From assembly GCA_948543815.1 (NCBI GenBank), contig CAOVHW010000003.1, positions 1-13,385 on the forward strand: a stretch of DNA of 13,385 bases. The letters run 5' to 3'. Source of the stretch: an uncultured Eubacteriales bacterium. GTDB taxonomy: Bacteria; Bacillota; Clostridia; Lachnospirales; CAMVHY01. A program made the translations under genes and the position numbers. This document shows, one piece after another, positions 6,337 to 11,886 of the stretch. The notes beneath the pieces are model-generated. The model did not search any database. It was not told the DNA's origin and saw nothing but the letters and a program-made list of their open reading frames with translations. How positions within the stretch are numbered: the stretch's first letter is position 1; every line of letters starts with the position of its first letter.

Positions 6337-7404
6337 TCACTCCTTAGTATTAACATTTAAAAGAAAAATTTTATTTGCTGAAACAAGCAAAACTTTATTT
6401 GGATTACTAATAAAATGTGCAAATTTATATTCTCCGAAAATTGCCTGGCTCCACAAATAATTTCCTTTCGTATTAACTGCGATAATATTATTAGCAGTTG
6501 AGAGCAAAGCATGATTATTATTTAAGCTGATAGAATTAATTTGTTCGGACGATTCAAAATTACCAAGTTTTTTGCCGGACATATTATAGAATTCAATAGA
6601 ATTTTTAGAATGACTGACGGCGAAGAAATTCTCAGCAATCTCAAGCATATTTATTTTATCATTAAAATTTAGCCGCCATTGTTGTTTTAAATCCGGAGAA
6701 AATTTTTCACAAATAATTTGCTTGTCACCTATTAGTATTATACTATTATTTGACAAAAAGTTTAAACCATAAATGAAATTATTTTTTTCCTGAACGGACG
6801 CAAAAATATTATTTTGATTCGTATACATAAAAGTAATTTTTGAATCGATATTTAAGTTGTTAGTGTCAATATAACTTATCGCTAAAATTTTTCCGTCCGG
6901 CGATATATTCGTATTAATTGGGAAAATATTTTCTTCGGAATAAACATACGTAAGGATTTTCGTCCCGCTATTGTCATAAAGATTTATTTTGTAAGAATCT
7001 TTTTCCTTTGATATACATGAACAAAATCCGGTTGTGTTTACAGAAAATGAAAGTAATTTTTCGGGCGCTTTAATTTCGTACAATTTTCCGTTCGTATCAT
7101 AAACGTAAATGGAATTTGTTTTTAAATCTGAAACGCCCAAAACATTTTTATTGTGATAAATAACGGCGTCGGAGAAATTTAAACTCTCCGACCATTTTTC
7201 GTGTAAATTTATAAATTTAATTGAGTCGCGCAAACATACAAAAAAACTGTTTACATCAACTTTATATACGTTCGTACAGCTTCCAAAATCATATTTTAAA
7301 AGTTCAGAAGATGACGGCGACGTTTCATTATTTATAAGATAAAGCGCAATAAAAATTAAAGCCATTAAAATTACTACAATTGCTTTAAGGATTTTTTTTT
7401 TCAA
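6337..7404 (-). CDS. Membrane-anchored beta-propeller-like protein (DUF5711-type)
   Basis: A 355-residue product. One N-terminal transmembrane helix (about residues 6-24: LKAIVVILMALIFIALYLI) follows a lysine-rich start, so the rest should face outside. The remainder consists of repeated short beta-strand blocks with alternating hydrophobics, such as SIYVYDTNGKLYEI, NLYDNSGTKIL, SIEFYNMSGKKLGNF and IIAVNTKGNYLWSQ, typical of WD40/PQQ-like propellers. Several blades carry an N/D-x-S/N-G-K turn. The architecture and the CvpA neighbour fit the DUF5711 family, but that name rests on resemblance. The start is TTG with AAAGG upstream. The gene begins 4 nt after the wecB stop. A scaffold or sensor role in the envelope is conjecture. 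Confidence 0.72.
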   Translation of the reverse strand: MKKKILKAIVVILMALIFIALYLINNETSPSSSELLKYDFGSCTNVYKVDVNSFFVCLRDSIKFINLHEKWSESLNFSDAVIYHNKNVLGVSDLKTNSIYVYDTNGKLYEIKAPEKLLSFSVNTTGFCSCISKEKDSYKINLYDNSGTKILTYVYSEENIFPINTNISPDGKILAISYIDTNNLNIDSKITFMYTNQNNIFASVQEKNNFIYGLNFLSNNSIILIGDKQIICEKFSPDLKQQWRLNFNDKINMLEIAENFFAVSHSKNSIEFYNMSGKKLGNFESSEQINSISLNNNHALLSTANNIIAVNTKGNYLWSQAIFGEYKFAHFISNPNKVLLVSANKIFLLNVNTKE

Positions 7405-7408
7405 AATA

Positions 7409-8539
7409 TCACGCCTTTAAAATAAAATCTTCAGGTTTCGTTCCACGCCCAAAATAAAATAAAATTGCATCACGAATTCTTTCAGCAGCTTTACCATCAC
7501 CAAATGGATTTATCTTTTTAAATTTCAATTTGTTGTCAACGAAATCATTGACAGCTTGAATAATTTTTTCTTCATCAGTGCCAATTAATTTCAATACGCC
7601 AGCATCTATTCCTTCACTTCTTTCGGTTACATCGCGCAAAACAAATACAGGTTTTCCAAATGCAGGAGCTTCTTCTTGCAAACCACCTGAATCGGTCATA
7701 ACCAAAAAAGATTTTGCAAGTAAATTGTGCATGTCATTTAAATTCAAAGGTTCAAGCAAATGAATATTTTCAACGTTACCTAAAATATTTTCAACAACAT
7801 TTTTTACATTTGGATTTGGATGTACGGCATAAATAAATTCTAAATTTTTATTTTTACTTAATCTTAAAATTGCGTTACAAATATTTTTTAACGGTTGACC
7901 TAAATTTTCACGTCGATGTGCAGTAACAACAACAATTTTTTTATTTTCAAAATCAATATTTTGTAAAATTTTATTTTCAAATATATAATTTTTTTTGACC
8001 GTAAAATTTATGCAATCAATTGCAGTGTTTCCAGTTACAAAAATATTTTTTCGGCCCTCATTAATTAAATTTTGTTTTGCTAAAAATGTTGGTGCAAAAT
8101 TTAAATCTGCAATCAAACTAACTAATTCACGATTCATTTCTTCGGGGAATGGTTCAAATTTATTAAAAGTTCGTAAGCCGGCTTCAACGTGTCCAATTTT
8201 TACTTTATTATAAAATGCGGCAAGCGCACCCGCAAAAGTTGTATTCGTATCGCCGTGAACCAAAACCATATCCGGTTTTTCCGTACGAATTATTTTATCG
8301 AGTTCCGCAAGCGATTTAGAAGTTATTTCTGAGAGCAACTGTGATTTTTTCATTATATTTAAATCGTAATCAGGAACGATATTAAAAAGTTGAAGAATTG
8401 AATCTAAAAGTTCACGATGCTGCGCCGTTACACATACTATCACGTGAAAATTTTCATTTTCGGATAATTTTTTTATTACGGGAATCATTTTAATTGCTTC
8501 GGGACGCGTACCAAATACCGTCATAATTTTTATTTTCAT
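7409..8539 (-). CDS. wecB: UDP-N-acetylglucosamine 2-epimerase (non-hydrolysing)
   Basis: A 376-residue enzyme interconverting UDP-GlcNAc and UDP-ManNAc, the precursor for ManNAc-containing wall or surface polysaccharides. Motifs: GTRPEAIKM (10-18), VHGDT (94-98), HVEAGLRT (117-124), PFPEEMNR (130-137) with the catalytic-type Glu residues, TAHRREN (206-212) and MTDSGGLQEE (281-290), all typical of the GT-B fold family. The frame is open to 8557, but ATG 8539 gives the usual MKIK-TVFGTRPE start and has AGGCGA 5-6 nt upstream. It is the first gene of the leftward envelope operon. An SLH protein at the window edge fits a wall polymer needing ManNAc, but that link is an inference. Confidence 0.93.
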   Translation of the reverse strand: MKIKIMTVFGTRPEAIKMIPVIKKLSENENFHVIVCVTAQHRELLDSILQLFNIVPDYDLNIMKKSQLLSEITSKSLAELDKIIRTEKPDMVLVHGDTNTTFAGALAAFYNKVKIGHVEAGLRTFNKFEPFPEEMNRELVSLIADLNFAPTFLAKQNLINEGRKNIFVTGNTAIDCINFTVKKNYIFENKILQNIDFENKKIVVVTAHRRENLGQPLKNICNAILRLSKNKNLEFIYAVHPNPNVKNVVENILGNVENIHLLEPLNLNDMHNLLAKSFLVMTDSGGLQEEAPAFGKPVFVLRDVTERSEGIDAGVLKLIGTDEEKIIQAVNDFVDNKLKFKKINPFGDGKAAERIRDAILFYFGRGTKPEDFILKA

Positions 8540-8606
8540 TTTATCGCCTGCCTGCAAAAAAATTATTGAAATAATTTAAGCATAATATTACGGCAAAATT
8601 CAACTC

Positions 8607-8635
8607 TTGTAAAAAAAAATATGCTGCTATATAAT
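8607..8635 (+). promoter_or_regulatory. Sigma-A-type promoter of fba
   Basis: -35 TTGTAA (8607-8612), a 17-bp spacer and a perfect -10 TATAAT (8630-8635) lie about 36 nt before the fba ATG. A leader of roughly 29 nt would contain the GAGGGAGG ribosome site at 8655-8662. The facing wecB operon should start from the same 131-bp gap, but I see only weak candidates for it there. Confidence 0.7.
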
Positions 8636-8670
8636 TTTCGCGTAATTATCTTGTGAGGGAGGAATTTTCT

Positions 8671-9615
8671 ATGGCATTGGTAAATACAAAAAATATGTTG
8701 GAAAAAGCTTTTGACAATAATTATGCAATCGGTGCTTTTAATATCAATAATATGGAAATAATTCAAGCGGTTGCCGCCGCCGCAAAAAAAAATAATTCTG
8801 CCGTTATTATGCAAGTTTCAAAAAGTGCATTGGCATATGCAAATCCAAAATATTTGAAAGCAATGGTTGACGCCGCAGTTAGTGATACAAATTTGGATAT
8901 CGCATTGCATTTGGACCATGGCCCAGATATTGAAACGGTTCAATTAGCAATTGATAGCGGTTTTACTTCAGTAATGTTTGACGGTTCCCATTTTGATTAT
9001 GAAACTAATGTGCAAAAAACAAAAGAAGTTGTCGAGCTCGCACACGCAAAAAATATAACGGTTGAAGCTGAGCTTGGAAAACTTGCCGGTGTTGAAGATG
9101 AAGTAAATGTTTCTGCTGAAAATGCAACGTATACCGACCCGGATCAAGCGGTTGATTTTGTATCACGAACCGGCATAGATTCTTTGGCAGTTGCTATCGG
9201 AACAAGTCATGGCGCATATAAATTTAAAGGTGAAGCCAAACTTGATTTTCCACGACTTAAAACTATAACAGAGAAATTAGAGGCGGCAGGATTTAAAAAA
9301 TTCCCCATAGTTTTGCATGGTGCATCGTCAGTTGATGCAAGCAGTGTTGCAATATGTAATGAGTATGGTGGAAAGTTAGATGGTGCAAAAGGTGTACCAA
9401 ATGAAATGTTACGTGAAGCTGCAGCATTATCTGTTTGCAAAATAAATATGGATACAGATTTACGATTGGCAATGACGGCAGCAATACGTAAATTTTTTGC
9501 ATTAAATCCTGAAAAATTTGACCCGCGTGGATATTTAGGTGATGCGCGCAAAATGATTGAAAACATTGTTGACAACAAAATCAAAAACGTACTTGGCAGT
9601 ACAAATTCTATGTAA
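8671..9615 (+). CDS. fba: Class II fructose-1,6-bisphosphate aldolase
   Basis: A 314-residue zinc-dependent aldolase that cleaves fructose-1,6-bisphosphate to dihydroxyacetone phosphate and glyceraldehyde-3-phosphate in glycolysis. Visible: AFNINNMEI (22-30); LHLDHG with D82 and zinc ligand H83; FDGSHFDY (103-110); VEAELGKLAG (131-140); GTSHGAYK with H180; LHGASS with H216; NMDTDLRLA (259-267) for phosphate binding. The segment GGKLDGAKGVPNEML (233-247) is a short insertion seen in the longer clostridial-type enzymes. The frame is open to 8653, but ATG 8671 is preceded by GAGGGAGG at 8 nt and gives the standard MALVNTK N-terminus. The stop codon touches the closing strand of element copy 3. 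Confidence 0.95.
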   Translation: MALVNTKNMLEKAFDNNYAIGAFNINNMEIIQAVAAAAKKNNSAVIMQVSKSALAYANPKYLKAMVDAAVSDTNLDIALHLDHGPDIETVQLAIDSGFTSVMFDGSHFDYETNVQKTKEVVELAHAKNITVEAELGKLAGVEDEVNVSAENATYTDPDQAVDFVSRTGIDSLAVAIGTSHGAYKFKGEAKLDFPRLKTITEKLEAAGFKKFPIVLHGASSVDASSVAICNEYGGKLDGAKGVPNEMLREAAALSVCKINMDTDLRLAMTAAIRKFFALNPEKFDPRGYLGDARKMIENIVDNKIKNVLGSTNSM

Positions 9616-9704
9616 AACCATTCTTTTCTTGGAAGAAAAGAATCAAAAGAACTTTAACAAAAAAGCTTTGTGCATTCACACAAAGCTTTTTTATAAAATT
9701 ATTT
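9614..9704 (+). repeat. Cloverleaf palindromic element, copy 3a (left half intact, right half decayed)
   Basis: Left closing strand AAAACC 9614-9619, left arm 9621-9630/9633-9642 (10 bp), left half of the long stem 9644-9663, and central hairpin 9659-9672/9679-9692. The expected right half is represented only by a degenerate AT stretch (9693-9704), and the right arm is missing. The left stem half is not complementary to its own neighbour but pairs perfectly over 20 bp with 9771-9790 of copy 3b. The right-hand boundary is approximate. Confidence 0.7.
9659..9692. terminator. Terminator-like hairpin in copy 3a, first after fba
   Basis: A 14-bp stem pairs AAAAAAGCTTTGTG (9659-9672) with 9679-9692 around a 6-nt loop. 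It ends in a T-run on the plus strand and has the matching A-run on the other side, so it can act both ways. It is the first strong terminator after the fba stop. Confidence 0.75.
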
Positions 9705-9820
9705 TTAATTTTTTATTACAAAAAAGAACCAAAAAAAACTTTATAAAAGACTTTCGCACATGCGAAAGTCTTTTTGTTAAAGTTCTTTTGTTACTTTTCT
9801 TTCAAGAAAAGTAAGGTTTT
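9705..9820 (+). repeat. Cloverleaf palindromic element, copy 3b (right half intact, left half decayed)
   Basis: A decayed left arm (9705-9728, like the left arm of copy 1) is followed by a left stem half with one extra base (9730-9744). Then come the central hairpin 9745-9758/9761-9774, a perfect right stem half 9771-9790, the right arm 9791-9801/9804-9814 and the closing strand GGTTTT 9815-9820. The closing strand lies 1 bp from the stop codon of the facing gene. Bases 9771-9819 match 271-319 of copy 1 at 48 of 49 positions. Confidence 0.75.
9745..9774. terminator. Terminator-like hairpin in copy 3b, at the end of the coaD operon
   Basis: A 14-bp stem made of AAAA plus GACTTTCGCA (9745-9758) pairs with 9761-9774, with a 2-nt loop. 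T-runs follow in both directions. It can end the leftward transcript of the coiled-coil gene and back up fba termination. Confidence 0.72.
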
Positions 9821-9821
9821 C

Positions 9822-10322
9822 TCAATCAGTTTCGCCTTTTAATTCTTTTCGGTTGCGGTACAAAACTTCTATCAAGTTTGCAAAATGGTCGTCAATTGCA
9901 CGCGTTTCTTTCTCGTATGAAATCATAGCTTCTTTGAGCATTGTTTCAGTTTTAGAAAGAATTTCTTCGGCATAACTCATTGCATTAATTCTTACATCGC
10001 GTGCACTTTGTTTCGCTTCATCTAATAATTCATTTGCTTTTGCAATTGCGTGCTTATAAATTTCATGTTCGTTTGCCATTTTATCGCATTGTCTTTCTGC
10101 ATCTTTAAAAATTAATTTTGCTTTATCTTGCGCTTCTTTAATTATTTTATCATGGTCGGCAATTATACGTTGAGCCTGACGGATTTCATTCGGGCTATTT
10201 AATCGTATTTCATTAATTATATCCATTATTTCTTCTTTATCGACGGAAATTCTATTAGAAAATGGGAAAGTTTTTGCATTTTCTAACATATCTTCTAATG
10301 CGTCTAAATAATCATTTAGCAC
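9822..10322 (-). CDS. Coiled-coil protein of unknown function encoded after coaD
   Basis: A 166-residue protein, almost entirely helical and highly charged, with no signal peptide or membrane segment. The central part (about 45-150) has regular hydrophobic spacing, such as QRIIADHDKIIKEAQDKAKLIFKDAERQ, resembling the stalk b/E/H subunits of rotary ATPases or DivIVA-like proteins. Small proteins of this look commonly follow coaD in clostridial-type genomes and are often labelled ATPase or ATP-synthase-b-like. No nucleotide-binding motif is visible, so I do not accept an ATPase function. The start is GTG with GGAGGGG close upstream inside the coaD end, 2 nt after the coaD stop, so it is translationally coupled. 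The operon ends at element copy 3. Confidence 0.72.
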   Translation of the reverse strand: MLNDYLDALEDMLENAKTFPFSNRISVDKEEIMDIINEIRLNSPNEIRQAQRIIADHDKIIKEAQDKAKLIFKDAERQCDKMANEHEIYKHAIAKANELLDEAKQSARDVRINAMSYAEEILSKTETMLKEAMISYEKETRAIDDHFANLIEVLYRNRKELKGETD

Positions 10323-10324
10323 TA

Positions 10325-10804
10325 TTACCCCTCCAATTTATCGATTACAAATTGCTTAATTTTTTCAGGTACCATATCAGTAATATTACCGCCAAGTCTT
10401 GCAACTTCTTTTACCATTCCCGAACTTAAATATAAATATGGCAAACTTGTTGAGATAAATAAAGTTTCAATTTCGTTATCAAGTTTTCTATTTGATAGTG
10501 CCATTTGAAATTCATATTCAAAATCAGTAACGGCACGTAATCCACGAATAATTATTTTAGCATTATACATTCGTGCGAAATTAACTAACAATCCTTCAAA
10601 TGGTTTTACCTCTACATTTTTCATATCAGCTGTTAGAATTTGAAGATACCTACAGCGTTCATCAAGTGTAAATGTATGTACTTTATTAAAATTAATAAGT
10701 GGCGCAATAATTAATTTGTCAACGATTTTTGACGCTCGTAAAATAATATCCAAGTGCCCATTAGTAACTGGGTCAAAACTCCCCGGATAAATTGCTGTTT
10801 TCAT
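10325..10804 (-). CDS. coaD: Phosphopantetheine adenylyltransferase
   Basis: A 159-residue nucleotidyltransferase that joins 4'-phosphopantetheine and ATP to form dephospho-CoA, the fourth step of CoA synthesis. Motifs: YPGSFDPVTNGHLD (6-19) with the T/H-x-G-H nucleotide motif at 14-17; RGLRAVTDFEYE (87-98) for ATP and pantetheine binding; SSGMVKEVARLG (127-138). The third Ser of the usual S-S-S-M/I-V-K-E motif is Gly here, a mild variation. The ATG overlaps the rsmD stop (ATGA), with AAGGA upstream, so the two are coupled. The rsmD-coaD pair is a common bacterial arrangement. Confidence 0.95.
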   Translation of the reverse strand: MKTAIYPGSFDPVTNGHLDIILRASKIVDKLIIAPLINFNKVHTFTLDERCRYLQILTADMKNVEVKPFEGLLVNFARMYNAKIIIRGLRAVTDFEYEFQMALSNRKLDNEIETLFISTSLPYLYLSSGMVKEVARLGGNITDMVPEKIKQFVIDKLEG

Positions 10805-11355
10805 CTCTTTCGTTCCTTTATGTAATTTATTGTGGTAGTATTGTAACGTTTAATTTTAAAAAAATCAAATTGTATAGGTAAATCTAAAATTTCACGGCTA
10901 CCATTTTCAATTATTATTATTCCATTATCATTTAATAATTTATATTGAGCGATAAGAAATAAAGTTTCTTGTGCTAAATTTTTATAATATGGTGGGTCCA
11001 TAAAAATTATATCAAACAAAATATTTTTCTGGTAAAACTCCTTTAACGCATTACGTACATCCTTACAAATTATTTTGGCATTCTTACTTAATTTAGTAAG
11101 AGCTAAATTATTTTTAATGATATTGACACATAATTTATTTTTCTCGACAAAATATGTTTTACAACTTCCACGACTTAATGCTTCAATACCTATCGCGCCA
11201 CTTCCACTAAATAAATCTAAAAAAAAACTACCTGAAATCTCAGGCATTATTACATTAAAAATAGATTCTTTAATACGAGCGATAGTAGGCCGTACTTCTA
11301 ATCCATTAGGTGATTTCAAATTACAACCATGAGCGATACCAGCTATTACTTTCAT
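10801..11355 (-). CDS. rsmD: 16S rRNA (guanine-966-N2)-methyltransferase
   Basis: A 184-residue class I SAM methyltransferase modifying G966 of 16S rRNA. Motifs: N-terminal MKVIAGIAHG; VRPTIARIKESIFNVI (21-36), the family's RPT-D-K-E-(A/S)-(L/I)-FN block; SAM motif FLDLFSGSGAIGIEALSRG (45-63); catalytic FMDPPYY (118-124), the N-methyltransferase DPPY. The frame extends to GTG 11364, but ATG 11355 matches the family start and has AGGTGA 5-6 nt upstream. It starts only 14 nt after the T-run of the veg terminator and overlaps coaD by 4 nt. It must therefore depend on read-through or on a promoter inside veg. Confidence 0.94.
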   Translation of the reverse strand: MKVIAGIAHGCNLKSPNGLEVRPTIARIKESIFNVIMPEISGSFFLDLFSGSGAIGIEALSRGSCKTYFVEKNKLCVNIIKNNLALTKLSKNAKIICKDVRNALKEFYQKNILFDIIFMDPPYYKNLAQETLFLIAQYKLLNDNGIIIIENGSREILDLPIQFDFFKIKRYNTTTINYIKERKR

Positions 11356-11366
11356 TATATTCACCT

Positions 11367-11393
11367 ACAAAAAAAATCGTGCACTGCACGATT
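11367..11393 (-). terminator. Intrinsic terminator between veg and rsmD
   Basis: On the minus strand, AATCGTG (11393-11387) pairs with CACGATT (11381-11375) around a 5-nt loop, followed by eight Ts. The upstream strand of the stem includes part of the veg TAA stop codon. The T-run is followed within a few bases by the rsmD ribosome site. Confidence 0.7.
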
Positions 11394-11631
11394 AATATGA
11401 AATTACTTTTACATTGTTAGTCATTACATCGATATAAGTATAAGATAATTTACGGTAAGGGATTTTATTTTGGTATAACTGAACGGTAAAGATATCAGGA
11501 TAAATATCAGTAACGACACAATTATCAATGGTAGTCTGATGAGCACCATGTCCGCATTGCAATTTTACTCTGTTACCAACGTAATTTTGTATATCATTTT
11601 TGACACGCACGACATCGTTTTTATTCAACAT
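11392..11631 (-). CDS. veg: Veg family protein
   Basis: A 79-residue protein matching the Veg family: start N-D-V-x-R-V-K-N-D-I, then VGNRVKLQCGHGAHQTTIDNCVVTDIYPDIFTVQLYQ and a final SYTYIDVMTNNVKV block, as in the Y-P-x-x-F-x-V and S-Y-x-Y-x-D-V-L-T pattern of Veg. In Bacillus, Veg is a small, abundant protein linked to biofilm formation; its biochemical role is unsettled. The frame extends to 11682, but ATG 11631 is preceded by GGGGTGA at 5 nt, and the upstream part overlaps the -35 box. It has its own strong promoter and a terminator overlapping its stop. Like remA, it would be a second biofilm/matrix-linked small regulator in this window. Confidence 0.87.
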   Translation of the reverse strand: MLNKNDVVRVKNDIQNYVGNRVKLQCGHGAHQTTIDNCVVTDIYPDIFTVQLYQNKIPYRKLSYTYIDVMTNNVKVISY

Positions 11632-11653
11632 CAGCTTCACCCCACTGGTAGCT

Positions 11654-11682
11654 ATTTTAATATAAAAGAGTAAAATTGTCAA
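11654..11682 (-). promoter_or_regulatory. Sigma-A-type promoter of veg
   Basis: On the minus strand, a perfect -35 TTGACA (11682-11677), a 17-bp spacer and -10 TAAAAT (11659-11654) give a strong promoter. The predicted start is only about 15 nt before the ATG, so the leader is little more than the ribosome site. Confidence 0.75.
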
Positions 11683-11750
11683 TAAAAATACGATGAAAAA
11701 AATAATGCAAAATAAGGAAGTAATCGTACAAAAAAAATTTTCTTATTAAT

Positions 11751-11811
11751 AATTTTGTAAAAAGAATTTTGTAAAAAAAGACATATGTTTTCAAATAAAT
11801 CTTGCAAAATT
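11751..11811. promoter_or_regulatory. Repeated AATTTTGYAA motif upstream of and over the 11802 promoter (possible operator)
   Basis: AATTTTGTAA occurs at 11751-11760 and 11765-11774 as a 14-bp direct repeat (13 of 14 bases between units). The inverted form TTGCAAAATT lies at 11802-11811 and overlaps the -35 box of the downstream gene. Two direct and one inverted copy in a 204-bp gap could be binding sites for a regulator. In such AT-rich sequence this may be chance. The rest of 11683-11750 shows nothing I can identify. Confidence 0.35.
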
Positions 11812-11830
11812 TTTATTTATCTTGTATACT
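11802..11830 (+). promoter_or_regulatory. Sigma-A-type promoter of the long coiled-coil gene
   Basis: -35 TTGCAA (11802-11807), a 17-bp spacer and -10 TATACT (11825-11830). The predicted transcript starts about 50 nt before the ATG at 11887, with the AAGGAG ribosome site at 11873-11878. The leader shows no obvious stable structure. Confidence 0.7.
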
Positions 11831-11886
11831 TAAATTATATTTGTGAATTATTAAATTAAAAATTACCTTAAAAAGGAGTCGATGAA

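Noticed and set aside
8540..8557. TTG start for WecB at 8557
   Set aside because: No ribosome site precedes it, while ATG 8539 has AGGCGA close upstream and matches the family start.
8653..8670. Upstream start for Fba at 8653
   Set aside because: The codons cover the ribosome site itself (GAGGGAGG 8655-8662); ATG 8671 is correctly spaced.
8563..8814. 83-codon minus-strand frame opposite the start of fba
   Set aside because: It overlaps the fba promoter and 5' coding region in antisense and resembles no protein family.
9557..9814. 85-codon plus-strand frame across the fba end and the following gap
   Set aside because: It overlaps fba out of frame and reads through the palindromic element; it has no ribosome site and low-complexity composition.
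194..9820. CRISPR array as an explanation for the repeated intergenic elements
   Set aside because: Copies are kilobases apart, differ in orientation and have no spacer-repeat periodicity; no cas genes are in view.
11632..11682. Longer Veg protein starting at 11682
   Set aside because: It would begin in the -35 box of the promoter; ATG 11631 has GGGGTGA at 5 nt and fits the family length.
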